DNA from: Croceitalea dokdonensis DOKDO 023
Lineage (GTDB): Bacteria > Bacteroidota > Bacteroidia > Flavobacteriales > Flavobacteriaceae
Direction: 5' to 3'
Assembly (NCBI RefSeq): GCF_001306415.1
Contig: NZ_LDJX01000008.1
Location: forward strand, 62,001-126,000
Length of the DNA stretch: 64,000 nt
A model generated the notes under the pieces. The model saw nothing but the letters and a program-made list of their open reading frames with translations. It did not search any database and was not told the origin of the DNA. Numbering within the stretch: position 1 is the first letter of the stretch; each line of letters starts with the position of its first letter. Made by a program: the position numbers and the translations under genes. This document shows, in pieces, positions 51,543-60,741 of the stretch.

Positions 51543-52955
51543 CTATTGGTGTTTACGCTGTAGCCGTTTACTAAATACTAAAAAGAGTACCCCACATAAC
51601 AGCCATGCCGGTAGGGTTACGAAAGATAGAAAAACATCAAACTGAAGGGAAATAAAGTAAAAAAAGCCAAAGCTTACCGCCCAGGCCAAAAAGACGGCAT
51701 TATTGAATTTTATGTTTGCTTTTTCCGCATAATTTTTGACGATTCCCGCTTTTTTGTGAAAGAAATGCTCAAAAACGATTACCGCACCAAATGGGGCCAA
51801 AATAAATCCATATAAGGCTACAAAGCCCAATAATTTCATGGCAAAGGCAGGAAATAGGCCTGCAATGGTCGCAATGGTCCCCGCAATGATGGTGACCCAA
51901 AAGGTGGATACTTTTGGAATTATGGCCTGAAATGCAAGTCCAGCCCTGTAAATAGTTGGGTTTGCAGTTGTCCAGCCCGCCAACACTACCGCAATAATAC
52001 CAAAAATACCGATGGCATTATTGGCCAAGGGGCCAGGGGCAACCGGTGGTGCCTCCCCGTTGGATAAAAATGCTTGTGCCTCTGGGGATTTTAAATATAC
52101 CGCATACAATAGTGCTGCGGCAATCCAAGCCATATAATGGCCTACGTACATTCCGGCAGCGGTTGTCCAGCCAGATGTGGCGCTCTTGGCGAACCTAAAC
52201 ACAGACAGATCAGACATACCAATATGCATGGCTGCGTTGGCAAACCATGACCAAATCACCACATGCCAAAACGTAAATTTTATTTGACCCGGAAAGGGTT
52301 CCGATCCTTCTCCCCAAATGTTCCAGAAATCTGAAAAACTGCTGACGCCAAGTTGCCCCAAGGCTACCACACCACAGGCCACAAAAGCGAGCACGATGAT
52401 GGGAGACATCCAGTTTGCGGCCTTGGAAACCGTGTCGTACCCTTTGGAGGCAATCAATGAAATGACCGCTCCTATGATAATAACGATAATGATCCAGGTT
52501 GGGCCATTAGGTAGGGTATCGGTAAGCTTGGGCATTTCCATATTAAAGGGAATACCCACAGCCGTGGCGGAAACGGTAATCATGGCCCCAGCTAAAAAGC
52601 AGAATAAGATACCGTTGGCCAGGTTGTATCCGGTGACCAAATTTTTACCGCATATTTTTTCTAGCTGATAATAAAGCGTTAGCCTATTGTCCACCGCAAT
52701 TTTTGCGGTTAAAAAACGCCAGCTTAAAACGGCTAACAGATTTCCCAACAACAAGCCTATGATGAGGTCAAAAGCACTGACCCCGGCCGTGAGGAAAAGT
52801 GGCCCGATCATAAATTCCGTGCCTGCGGCATGTTCACCAGCGTACATTCCCAAAAAGCTTTTCCAACTTCTAAGCTTGGATTGGGGCACGGGCTCCCTCT
52901 CAAACTCCCCACCTACAATTTCCTCTATTTCCTCTTCAATGTTGTGTTGGCCCAT
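51543..52955 (-). CDS. NCS1-like (cytosine/purine permease-type) transporter in the rhamnose operon
   Basis: 470 residues and about 12 membrane helices after a hydrophilic, acidic N-terminus (EEEIEEIVGGEFEREPVPQS). The first helices include GMYAGEHAAGTEFMIGPLFLTAG and LIIGLLLGNLLAVLSWRFLTAKIAV, similar to the G-x-L-LGN region of nucleobase permeases. WSWFANAAMHIGMSDLSVFRFAKSATSGW and VLAGWTTANPTIYRAGLAFQAI match the middle helices. NCS1 proteins usually carry nucleobases or hydantoins. Tight spacing (8 and 11 bp) to a class II aldolase and an LldD oxidase suggests it instead imports rhamnose, lactate or a related compound. Confidence 0.82.
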   Translation of the reverse strand: MGQHNIEEEIEEIVGGEFEREPVPQSKLRSWKSFLGMYAGEHAAGTEFMIGPLFLTAGVSAFDLIIGLLLGNLLAVLSWRFLTAKIAVDNRLTLYYQLEKICGKNLVTGYNLANGILFCFLAGAMITVSATAVGIPFNMEMPKLTDTLPNGPTWIIIVIIIGAVISLIASKGYDTVSKAANWMSPIIVLAFVACGVVALGQLGVSSFSDFWNIWGEGSEPFPGQIKFTFWHVVIWSWFANAAMHIGMSDLSVFRFAKSATSGWTTAAGMYVGHYMAWIAAALLYAVYLKSPEAQAFLSNGEAPPVAPGPLANNAIGIFGIIAVVLAGWTTANPTIYRAGLAFQAIIPKVSTFWVTIIAGTIATIAGLFPAFAMKLLGFVALYGFILAPFGAVIVFEHFFHKKAGIVKNYAEKANIKFNNAVFLAWAVSFGFFYFISLQFDVFLSFVTLPAWLLCGVLFLVFSKRLQRKHQ

Positions 52956-52966
52956 TTTGGTTGGTT

Positions 52967-54118
52967 TTAGTTTTGTATTAAATGTTTTGGTAAATCCTCC
53001 ACCCGTTCACAGCAGAGCTGGTCCATTACTTGTTTGAACTGTGTTTTTAGCATGGTAATGGTATGGTCACCACCTTTTTTGCCCAAAGCGCCACAACCAT
53101 AAAGAAAAGAACGGCCCATAAAGGTGAACTTGGCTCCGGAAGCCATGGTTCGGGCAATATCTGGACCAGAACGTAACCCACTGTCCATCATGACCTCAAT
53201 TTGGTCGCCATATTTGGCGGCTATTTCGGTAAGGGAATTTATGGTGGATTCTGCCGCATCCAATTGGCGACCGCCATGGTTGGAGACGATAATACCGTCA
53301 AAACCCAATCGGATGGCATCTTCGGTGTCTTGTGCAGATGCTATGCCTTTTAAAACAAGTTTCCCCTTCCATTTATCTCGAATGGGTTTAATGCGTTCTT
53401 CGTTCAAGCGGCCAGAAAAGGTCTTATCCATAAACTGTCCCAGTTGTTTTAGGTTTAAGCCTTCTGGGGTATAAGGTTTAAGCGTCTCAAAGGTGGGTTG
53501 TCCATAGCGTAAAGTCTTTGCGGCCCACGTTGGCTTGCCAAGTATTTGAATAATGTTGGCAACCGACATTTTAGGTGGCAAGGCCAATCCGTTTCTGATA
53601 TCCCTTGGGCGATAGCCAAATGTAGGGACATCGCACAGCAACACCAAAACAGGGCATTCAGCCGCCGCCGCACGGTTAATAATATCATTTCTTAGTTCGG
53701 CTTCCGCCGGATTGTACAATTGAAACCATGCGTTGCCCTCGGTAAGTTCGCTGGCACGCTCAATATCCATGGTGGTCACCGTACTCAAAATAAACGGAAT
53801 GTTATGCTTAAAGGCAGCTTTTGCCAAAATCTCAGGTGAGTTGGGCCACATTAAACCTTGCAAACCTACCGGTGCTATTCCAAAGGGCGCATCAAATTCC
53901 ATTCCCAAAACGCTTGTTTTGGTAGAACTTATCCCTTGGTTACGCAGATATCTGGGCTGTAGCTGCACTTTCCTGATTTCCTCGGTATTTCTTGAAATGC
54001 TTACATCTTCATTACATCCTCCATCCAAATATTCAAAGGCGAACTTGGGGATTCGCTTTTTGGCTCTGTTCCTTAAATCTTCCATGGAAGGATACTTTGG
54101 GTTGAATGCTGCGGCCAT
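52967..54118 (-). CDS. FMN-dependent alpha-hydroxy-acid dehydrogenase (L-lactate dehydrogenase type)
   Basis: 383 residues. FAFEYLDGGCNEDVSISRN and GIAPVGLQGLMWPNSPEILAKAA line the flavin site. FQLYNPAEAELRNDII follows, then LVLKGIASAQDTEDAIRLGFDGIIVSNHGGRQLDAAEST with the catalytic His and Arg (cited in parts: KGIAS and SNHGGRQLD). VMMDSGLRSGPDIARTMASGA binds FMN phosphate. It oxidises L-lactate, or a similar 2-hydroxy acid, to pyruvate and passes electrons to quinone. In this operon it would use the L-lactate formed from rhamnose-derived L-lactaldehyde. Confidence 0.92.
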   Translation of the reverse strand: MAAAFNPKYPSMEDLRNRAKKRIPKFAFEYLDGGCNEDVSISRNTEEIRKVQLQPRYLRNQGISSTKTSVLGMEFDAPFGIAPVGLQGLMWPNSPEILAKAAFKHNIPFILSTVTTMDIERASELTEGNAWFQLYNPAEAELRNDIINRAAAAECPVLVLLCDVPTFGYRPRDIRNGLALPPKMSVANIIQILGKPTWAAKTLRYGQPTFETLKPYTPEGLNLKQLGQFMDKTFSGRLNEERIKPIRDKWKGKLVLKGIASAQDTEDAIRLGFDGIIVSNHGGRQLDAAESTINSLTEIAAKYGDQIEVMMDSGLRSGPDIARTMASGAKFTFMGRSFLYGCGALGKKGGDHTITMLKTQFKQVMDQLCCERVEDLPKHLIQN

Positions 54119-54124
54119 ATAGGG

Positions 54125-55498
54125 TTATTTTAGTATGAATGGAACGTGTTTTTTTAACGAGTAGTTTTTACGAAGGAACTTGGAATTTAGTTTGCTATCG
54201 GAGATGGCTATGGCAGCTCCCAGGGCAGACCCCAAAGAGGAGTCCGTTGTCCGTAGCTCCATATTTCTCAAATAATGGGATACCAGTTTAATGTATACAT
54301 CATTGTCGCTAAAGCCACCGTCAATATATAGTTTTTCTATCGTATCCCCAGCAGTGGCTATCTTAATGTGCTCCACCTGTAACAATACCAATTCTATCAT
54401 CAGCTGGTGGTAGGCATGCTCAAATTTATCGTAGGAATAACGGGTTGTTTTAGGCATGTTGTCAACCGTGATGCTTTCCCAACGAAAGCAATGTTCAAAA
54501 TCTTTGATAATGGCAAAAAAGATATCGAAATTAAACTTCACCTTTTTGTGGTAATCCTCGGGAACCTTAAAATGCTGGGTCAACTTTTTAACTTGAATCC
54601 CGTATTCATTCCCTAAAAAAATGCGGCTTGCCTTCACGGGTTTGCCGTTTATTCTCATGTAATTAATGCAATCTTTTTGGATGTCGTCATCCGTAAGCGC
54701 TTTCTCAGAAAACGGGTTAAGTGCGATGCTCCAAGTACCAGTGGAAACAAGGATGAATTTCTGTTTGATGCTTCTGACGTAGGGTAACAAGGCTGCCGAA
54801 CTGTCGTGGATGCCAACTCCCAGTTTAATCCGTTTCCCGTTATAGTTCATATTCACGCTGGTTTCCGTGGAAACTATGGGCGGCAGTATTTTATGAAGTT
54901 GTTCTTGGTACACCCAATTGTGGTAATCCTTTTTACCGTAGTCCCAAAGGGCAGTGTGGCAGCCAATACTGGTATATTCACTTAACGGGATTCCTGTAAA
55001 TATGTAGCTTAAATATTGGGGTAGGTGCAGGGAGTATTTTATTTTTTTGAACACCTCAGGTTTGTAGTGTTTAAGCCAATAGAGTTGCAGGCCAGAGTTG
55101 AGCATGCCGTCATCAGATGATCCGGTGGTTTTGGCAAATTCTTCCTTTGGGCCGTATTTTTCGTAAAATCCTTTGATGAGGTTTTGGTCCAAGGGCTTGG
55201 TGTAATTGTACAATGGGGTGAGTACATTTCCATAGTCGTCCAAATGAACAAAACTGGCGCCATAGGTGGAAAAATTAATGGCTTTAATAGTATGTTTTTT
55301 TGTCTTTAGAATCCTGTTAAAGACGGTTTTCATCCAATTGGTTAAGGCACGCAGGTCTTCCGTTGGATGCCCGTCCTCATCCGCAATCAAATCAAACTTG
55401 GTGTATTCCCTATAAATCTCTTGATAGTCCTCGTCAAAAAGAAAGAATTTCTTGTTGGTTTTGCCAATATCGAATACCGCCGTTGCCTTGTCTCCCAT
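54125..55498 (-). CDS. L-rhamnulokinase-type FGGY carbohydrate kinase
   Basis: 457 residues. The N-terminal phosphate loop region is AVFDIGKTNKKFFLFDEDY. INFSTYGASFVHLDDYG and IGCHTALWDYGKKDYHNW follow; LGVGIHDSSAALLPYVRS contains the catalytic Asp, and LVSTGTWSIALNPFSEKAL binds ATP. LYIDGGFSDNDVYIKLVSHYL lies near the C-terminus. The HDSSAA and STGTWSIALNPF stretches are usual for rhamnulokinases and L-fuculokinase-like FGGY kinases. Rhamnose isomerase is encoded 9 bp upstream, so L-rhamnulose is the probable substrate. Confidence 0.9.
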   Translation of the reverse strand: MGDKATAVFDIGKTNKKFFLFDEDYQEIYREYTKFDLIADEDGHPTEDLRALTNWMKTVFNRILKTKKHTIKAINFSTYGASFVHLDDYGNVLTPLYNYTKPLDQNLIKGFYEKYGPKEEFAKTTGSSDDGMLNSGLQLYWLKHYKPEVFKKIKYSLHLPQYLSYIFTGIPLSEYTSIGCHTALWDYGKKDYHNWVYQEQLHKILPPIVSTETSVNMNYNGKRIKLGVGIHDSSAALLPYVRSIKQKFILVSTGTWSIALNPFSEKALTDDDIQKDCINYMRINGKPVKASRIFLGNEYGIQVKKLTQHFKVPEDYHKKVKFNFDIFFAIIKDFEHCFRWESITVDNMPKTTRYSYDKFEHAYHQLMIELVLLQVEHIKIATAGDTIEKLYIDGGFSDNDVYIKLVSHYLRNMELRTTDSSLGSALGAAIAISDSKLNSKFLRKNYSLKKHVPFILK

Positions 55499-55507
55499 TG
55501 CTTTTAT

Positions 55508-56788
55508 TTAAAGACCGGATGCAACGGAGTGTTCCCCTCGTTCTTTGATCAATTGCTTTCGGATGCTCAGGCTGCGATAGGCCTCAATAGGCCTAATGGC
55601 CCCGCCTTGGTTTAATCTTGCCTTTTCCAATAAGGGACGTACATCCGTACGGTAGGCTTGTTGTAAAATTTCTTGGCATTTTACCACGTCTTGGGCCTCT
55701 TGCGCCACTGCCAATTGGGTTTGATCCACAAGCAGTGCTTTGGCATAAGCTTCCTGAATGGCTTCTAACGACTGAATCAAATCTTCCAGCGGATCCTTGA
55801 TATTGTGGCTTGCGTCTATCATCCAAGCGGGATATGGGTTTTGTGGATTATTCTCCATACCATACACCAGTGCATTGAAAATCAAAAACAGTGCATAGGG
55901 TTTAACACTGCCAACCGTAAGGTCGTCATCACCGTATTTGCTGTCATTAAAGTGAAATCCACCCAATTTTCCCTTCATCATCAGTGTAGAGACAATTTGC
56001 TCAATATTGGTGTTGGGCAAATGGTGGCCTAAGTCCACCAAAGTATACGCTTTGTCTCCACAAGCATTGGCCAACATAAATGAGGTGCCCCAATCCTGTA
56101 TCACCGTACTGTAAAAATTAGGTTCGTACGGTTTGTATTCGATGAAAAGTTTCCAGTCTTCCGGAAGGGCTTTATAAATTGTTTTAAGGCTTTCCTCGGT
56201 ATGTTGCAAGGCATGCTGAAAGTTGGTTTGTCCTGGAAAATTGGAACCATCTGCCAACCAGACCGTAAGACTTTTAGAACCTAGTTTATCACCAATTTTT
56301 ATCACTTCAATATTATGGGCAACGGCCTGGTCACGGGACGTCTTATTGGTATTGGATAGGGAGCCGTGTTTATAGCTTGCCCTAGAGTCTTTTTGATCTT
56401 GAAACGTGTTGGAATTTACAGCATCAAAAATAATGTCGTGCGATGCTGCCAATTCCTTGATTGTGTTATAATCCTGCGGAACGTCCCACGGAATGTGCAA
56501 AGAAACTGCTCCGGCCGTTTGGGTGAGTTTATGTAACATACCCACATCATCAATTTTTTGTTCCAGATTACTGGGTTCTCCCTTAAAACCAAAGCGTCCA
56601 AACCTTGTGCCCCCCGCACCGAGCGCCCAACTGGGTATGGCCACTTGAAAGTCCTCTAGTTTTTCAAGCACTTTATCGATATCTTTTCCTTCCGATGAAA
56701 GTATTTCGGCTAGGCTATCAAATCTACTTTTGTGTTTGGAATGGGAAGCTTTATTGGCTGCGGCTATCAGGTTGTCGGTCAGTTTCAT
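55508..56788 (-). CDS. rhaI: L-rhamnose isomerase (RhaI type)
   Basis: 426 residues, TIM barrel of the RhaI type found in Pseudomonas and Bacteroidota. Motifs include GAGGTRFGRF, AVSLHIPWDVPQDY, LTVWLADGSNFPGQTNF, KLFIEYKPYEPNFYSTVIQDWGTS (cited in parts: FIEYKPYEP), LVDLGHHLPNTNIEQ and GGFHFNDSKYGDDDL, which supply the Glu, Asp and His metal ligands. It converts L-rhamnose to L-rhamnulose. It is the first gene of the five-gene run rhaI-kinase-lldD-NCS1-aldolase, with 165 bp of upstream regulatory space before a terminator. Confidence 0.95.
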   Translation of the reverse strand: MKLTDNLIAAANKASHSKHKSRFDSLAEILSSEGKDIDKVLEKLEDFQVAIPSWALGAGGTRFGRFGFKGEPSNLEQKIDDVGMLHKLTQTAGAVSLHIPWDVPQDYNTIKELAASHDIIFDAVNSNTFQDQKDSRASYKHGSLSNTNKTSRDQAVAHNIEVIKIGDKLGSKSLTVWLADGSNFPGQTNFQHALQHTEESLKTIYKALPEDWKLFIEYKPYEPNFYSTVIQDWGTSFMLANACGDKAYTLVDLGHHLPNTNIEQIVSTLMMKGKLGGFHFNDSKYGDDDLTVGSVKPYALFLIFNALVYGMENNPQNPYPAWMIDASHNIKDPLEDLIQSLEAIQEAYAKALLVDQTQLAVAQEAQDVVKCQEILQQAYRTDVRPLLEKARLNQGGAIRPIEAYRSLSIRKQLIKERGEHSVASGL

Positions 56789-56953
56789 AAAATGTGTATT
56801 TACTCCTTATCGGAGAATCGGATTAGAACATGTTAGGGCAAGTAATTATGGTTAATAACAGCTTATACACTTCATACCGTCAGGAATAAGGGTTGCTGTT
56901 TTTTACAGTATTCTTGCTTCTTTCAAATTTGTTGTAAATGCCAAAATTAAAAA

Positions 56954-56987
56954 TAAGCTTCTGTAGGCTTGAAACTACAGAAGCTTA
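56954..56987. terminator. Perfect hairpin terminator after the aldolase/SDR fusion gene
   Basis: TAAGCTTCTGTAG (56954-56966) is fully complementary to 56975-56987 with an 8-nt loop. The minus-strand 3' flank is ATTTTTAATTTTGG, a good U-tract. It lies 19 bp past the stop at 57006 and isolates that transcript from rhaI. Confidence 0.88.
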
Positions 56988-57005
56988 AGAAAATTAACTA
57001 AACAA

Positions 57006-59105
57006 CTATCGTACAAATGCGTTGGCCATACCGCCGTCTACATTGATAATATTCCCTGTGGTCTTATCCAGTAGGCCAACACATGCAAACACGCCATTGG
57101 CAATATCCTCTGGATAAATTATTTCGTTCAATAGGTTTCTTTTGGCGTAATGGGCCGGTAACTCATCCACCGTGATTCCGTAGGCTTTGGCCCTACCTTC
57201 GGCCCAATCTCCTTCCCAAATTTTACTGCCAACAATGACGCCATCTGGGTTCACCACATTGACCCTGATCTTATCCTTGCCCAATTCTGCGGCAAGCAGG
57301 CGAGACATATGTTGTTGGGCCGCTTTGGAGGTGCCATATCCAACATTGTTGGGCCCGGAGACCAATCCATTTTTACTGGCAATACTGATAAAATCACCTC
57401 CCAATCCTTGGTTGCGCATAATGGCAACCGCTTGTTTGGCGAGTTCAAACTGGCCTTTGACCAAAACGTTTTGCAGTAGGTCCCAATCTTTTTCCGTGGT
57501 TTCCTCAATAGGTTTTGAGATTGCAAGCCCCGCACTGTGCACCACAATATCCACCCCTCCAAATTCAAGGCAGGCCTTTTCATAGGCTTTGGCAATGGAG
57601 TCGCTATTGGTGACGTCACATACCGCATAACTGGCAACGTCCCTTGCATAGGACGCATTTGCTTCCACCAAACGATCTTCGGCAATATCGGTCAAGACCA
57701 CATTAGCTCCCTGTTCTGCCAGTTTATCGGCAATGGCCTTACCAATGCCCCCACCAGCTCCGGTCACTAGGGCAACCTTCCTTGACAATGGCTTTTCCTT
57801 GGGCATCCGTTGTAATTTGGCCTCTTCCAGAAGCCAGTATTCAATATCAAAAGCTTCTTGGCGCGGCAGCGAGGTATATTCTGTTATCGCCTCCGCACCG
57901 CGCATCACATTAATGGCATTAATATAAAATTCACTCGCTACCCTAGTGGTCTGTTTGTTCTTTGCAAAGCTAAACATGCCCACACCTGGATAGATGATGA
58001 TGACCGGGTTGGGATCCCGCATTGCCGGACTATTGTCTCGCTTACAGGTTTCGTAATAGTCTTTATACTCTTGTCGGTATTGTTCAAAAGCTGGTTTGAG
58101 TTTTTCTAAAACCTTGCCGGCATCGGACAGGTCCTCAGAGGTATCCAATGTGAGCACCAGCGGCTGTATTTTGGTGCGGAGAAAGTGGTCTGGGCAAGAA
58201 GTGCCCATTGGTGCCAAACGTTCCAAATCGTGACTATTGATGTACTGCATGACCACATCACTATCCGTAAAGTGGCCTATCATCCTGTTTTCGGAGGAGC
58301 ATAGCCCCCGTAACAACGGCATCAATTGTGCGGCCTTTTGGGAACGCTGTTCCTTAGGTAAACTTTTCACCTTCTGTCCGCCAAAAACGGTACCATTTTC
58401 CTTAATTTTTTTATCGATGTAGGCTGAGGCCATTTCAATCACTTCCAGACTGTTCAGATAACAATCGTACGAGGTATCTCCCCAGGTAAAAAGTCCATGG
58501 CTACCTAAAACAATACCTCTAATACCAGGATTCTCATCAAGGCACTTCTCTAATTGTAGGCCTAGGTCAAAACCAGGTCGTTGCCATGGTACCCAGCCCA
58601 TGGTGTCTCCCCAAATTTCCTTGGTCACTTTTTCGCTGTCCTTGGCGGCAGCCACTGCGATCAAAGCATCGGGGTGCAAATGGTCTATATGCTTAAACGG
58701 TAACAGTCCGTGCAAGGGCGTATCAATTGACGGTGCCTTACTTTCTAGGTCATAAATACAGTGGTTAAAAAGCCCAACCATACGATCTTCATCGTCAAGT
58801 CCTCCATAAACGTTTTTAAGGTTACGCAAACGGTCCGTGTATAAACCAGCAATACCTTTTTTGGTCAAGGTGCCTATGTCCCCACCGGAGCCTTTTATCC
58901 ACATTACTTCGACATCCTCATTGGTCAAAGGGTCTTTTTCTATGGTCTTGCAACTGGTATTGCCACCTCCGTAGTTGGTTATTCTTAAGTCTGCACCAAG
59001 GATATTGGAACGGTACAGGAACAATGCTACTTGATCGTCACCTAATTCCAGCGCTTTTGCTTCATCCCAGAGATAATCAACGTAATTATAGGTTTTAACC
59101 GTCAT
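57006..59105 (-). CDS. Bifunctional rhamnulose-1-phosphate aldolase / L-lactaldehyde dehydrogenase (RhaEW-type)
   Basis: 699 residues from the ATG at 59105; the longer start adds 19 residues before the conserved YNYVDYLWDEAK. Residues about 1-430 are a class II aldolase: LFLYRSNILGADLRITNYGGGNTSCK start, DTPLHGLLPFKHIDHLHPDALIA with the metal-binding His, and GIVLGSHGLFTWGD with the third His. Residues about 440-699 are an SDR: ALVTGAGGGIGKAIADKL, VVHSAGLA, ISIASKNGLVSGPNNVGYGTSKAA. The fused enzyme splits L-rhamnulose-1-phosphate into DHAP and L-lactaldehyde and oxidises the aldehyde to L-lactate. It is divergent from the GntR regulator at 59279. Confidence 0.93.
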   Translation of the reverse strand: MTVKTYNYVDYLWDEAKALELGDDQVALFLYRSNILGADLRITNYGGGNTSCKTIEKDPLTNEDVEVMWIKGSGGDIGTLTKKGIAGLYTDRLRNLKNVYGGLDDEDRMVGLFNHCIYDLESKAPSIDTPLHGLLPFKHIDHLHPDALIAVAAAKDSEKVTKEIWGDTMGWVPWQRPGFDLGLQLEKCLDENPGIRGIVLGSHGLFTWGDTSYDCYLNSLEVIEMASAYIDKKIKENGTVFGGQKVKSLPKEQRSQKAAQLMPLLRGLCSSENRMIGHFTDSDVVMQYINSHDLERLAPMGTSCPDHFLRTKIQPLVLTLDTSEDLSDAGKVLEKLKPAFEQYRQEYKDYYETCKRDNSPAMRDPNPVIIIYPGVGMFSFAKNKQTTRVASEFYINAINVMRGAEAITEYTSLPRQEAFDIEYWLLEEAKLQRMPKEKPLSRKVALVTGAGGGIGKAIADKLAEQGANVVLTDIAEDRLVEANASYARDVASYAVCDVTNSDSIAKAYEKACLEFGGVDIVVHSAGLAISKPIEETTEKDWDLLQNVLVKGQFELAKQAVAIMRNQGLGGDFISIASKNGLVSGPNNVGYGTSKAAQQHMSRLLAAELGKDKIRVNVVNPDGVIVGSKIWEGDWAEGRAKAYGITVDELPAHYAKRNLLNEIIYPEDIANGVFACVGLLDKTTGNIINVDGGMANAFVR

Positions 59106-59124
59106 GATTTTTATATTTAATAAC

Positions 59125-59188
59125 TTGTTAACGAAAATAGAATGACAAAAAAAACAAAGCATCCTGTACTATACTGTTAAGCAATTAA
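59125..59188. promoter_or_regulatory. GTTAA-type palindromes in the rhaEW/gntR divergent region
   Basis: TTGTTAACGA (59125-59134) is a near-perfect palindrome 20 bp upstream of the fusion gene. GTTAA-N4-TTAAC (59175-59189) lies mid-region. The same core recurs at 60732-60741 before the second susC as a perfect TTGTTAACAA. The sites are candidate operators for the GntR regulator encoded alongside. Confidence 0.5.
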
Positions 59189-59202
59189 CTGGGAAAAGGT
59201 AG

Positions 59203-59210
59203 TATTTTTG
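59203..59210 (+). promoter_or_regulatory. Possible -7 element for the GntR gene
   Basis: TATTTTTG is an exact TAnnTTTG match, 69 bp before the start codon on the plus strand. No clear TTTG -33 is found at the expected distance. Confidence 0.4.
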
Positions 59211-59278
59211 TATTCTTGTTCTAGTAATTAGCTCTAAATTAAAAACATAACTGATAACACTCCAAAAACATCCTTCAT

Positions 59279-60325
59279 TTGAACGCATTAGACAACATTC
59301 AAATAGACAATAGTTCCAGAATTCCAAAGTATAAACAGGTCATGGATTCCATCTTAAGGAACATTAACAATGGTAGTTTATTATTGGGTGAAAAAATACC
59401 CTCCATCAATGAGTTGAGCGAGGAACATCTGCTTTCTAGGGATACGGTGGAAAAAGCGTATAGCCTTCTTAAAAAACAACATATTATAGAGTCCGTTAAG
59501 GGAAAAGGGTATTATATCGCCAAAACCGATCTGTCCATAAAGGCCAATGTCCTGTTTCTCATCAACAAGCTAAGTACCTATAAAATGAGGATTTTCAATG
59601 CCTTTGTCAATAAATTAGGTGCCAATGCCAAGGTAGATTTGGATATTTATCATTGTGAGCCGTTGGTCTTTAGCAAGATTTTGGAAGAGAAAAAAAATAT
59701 GTACGACCATTATGTAATCATGCCCCATTTTAAAAATGAGCATATGCAGCATATGGGCTGTACGGATGATATTCTTAAGGCAATACTCTCCATACCCAAT
59801 GGCAAACTCATTGTGCTGGACAGAAATCTAAAAAGTTTGTCGAGGGAAGCAGGCCGTATTTACCAAGATTTTACCGAGGATATTTATAACGCGCTCACCC
59901 AGGGTATCCAAAAATTGAGCAAATACGATAAAATTGTATTGGTTTACCCCAATAAAGCGGTCTATCCTTATCCCAAGGGAATCGTTACTGGCTTTAAACG
60001 ATTTTGCATACAACACAACTGGGATTATGAAGTGTTGGATGAGATTTACGACAGCATGGAACTCCAACCAAAAGATCTGTACATTATTATAGAGGAAAAT
60101 GATTTGGTGAATTTGGTAAAACAGGTACGGGATAAAAAGTATACGTTGGGGGAGGATATAGGTATAATCTCTTACAATGACACCCCCCTAAAAGAACTCC
60201 TGGGCATCACGGTAATGACCACTGATTTTAAAAAAATGGGAGAACAGGCAGCTAGTATGATATTGGATAATCGGCGTTCAGAAATTAAGAATGAATTTAA
60301 TTTTATTGATCGGCATTCCGTTTGA
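59279..60325 (+). CDS. GntR-family regulator with a sugar-binding (LacI-like) effector domain, rhamnose cluster
   Basis: 348 residues starting with TTG; the first in-frame ATG (59342) would cut into the winged helix, so TTG is preferred. The N-terminal HTH is SRIPKYKQVMDSILRNI, GEKIPSINELSEEHLLSRDTVEKAYSLLKKQHII. Residues about 85-345 form a periplasmic-binding-protein-like domain (VLFLINKLSTYKMRIFNAFVNKL, IVLVYPNKAVYPYPKGIVTGFKRF, DIGIISYNDTPLKELLGITVM). This GntR/LacI hybrid form is common for Bacteroidota rhamnose and arabinose regulators. It is divergent from the RhaEW-type gene and upstream of susC, so it probably responds to rhamnose or rhamnulose. Confidence 0.9.
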   Translation: MNALDNIQIDNSSRIPKYKQVMDSILRNINNGSLLLGEKIPSINELSEEHLLSRDTVEKAYSLLKKQHIIESVKGKGYYIAKTDLSIKANVLFLINKLSTYKMRIFNAFVNKLGANAKVDLDIYHCEPLVFSKILEEKKNMYDHYVIMPHFKNEHMQHMGCTDDILKAILSIPNGKLIVLDRNLKSLSREAGRIYQDFTEDIYNALTQGIQKLSKYDKIVLVYPNKAVYPYPKGIVTGFKRFCIQHNWDYEVLDEIYDSMELQPKDLYIIIEENDLVNLVKQVRDKKYTLGEDIGIISYNDTPLKELLGITVMTTDFKKMGEQAASMILDNRRSEIKNEFNFIDRHSV

Positions 60326-60583
60326 TTCCATAGCTCAATTCCACTTTTTATAAGTTTTACTTTTGTTGCCGTAGTTTTTCATCGTCGGCGTTGGAGCTAT
60401 AAGAAAGTCTAGATGTTTTTTGCTTAAAAAACAACTTTCCCTTCAGTCTCTTAATATCCTAATTTTTCTTTTGTAAATGGCAGAAAAGCAAACGTTTTAT
60501 AAAAGCTAAAAATAAAGCCAATTCTAGGGGTTCAGAGCTATTAATTTGTAAAGATGAGTGGGCTTTTTAGGGAGTTTGGATTT

Positions 60584-60591
60584 TACCTTTG
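60584..60591 (+). promoter_or_regulatory. Possible -7 element for the second susC
   Basis: TACCTTTG fits TAnnTTTG exactly, 163 bp before the start codon. The -33 position does not show TTTG, so activation may be needed. Confidence 0.35.
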
Positions 60592-60731
60592 TTAATTTTC
60601 ACCCATATACTACAGGATGCCCCCGGTTTTTCAAGTTTTTATACTTGTTAAGAATTTGCTAATAAAGCTGCGGTTTATTTGATGTTATCTCAAAAATATT
60701 CAGCTGTATTGCTTTTCTGAAAACTATTGAA

Positions 60732-60741
60732 TTGTTAACAA
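60732..60741. promoter_or_regulatory. Palindrome before the second susC
   Basis: TTGTTAACAA is a perfect 10-bp palindrome 13 bp upstream of the susC ATG. It shares the GTTAAC core with the site upstream of the aldolase/SDR fusion gene, so both may answer to the GntR regulator between them. Confidence 0.5.
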
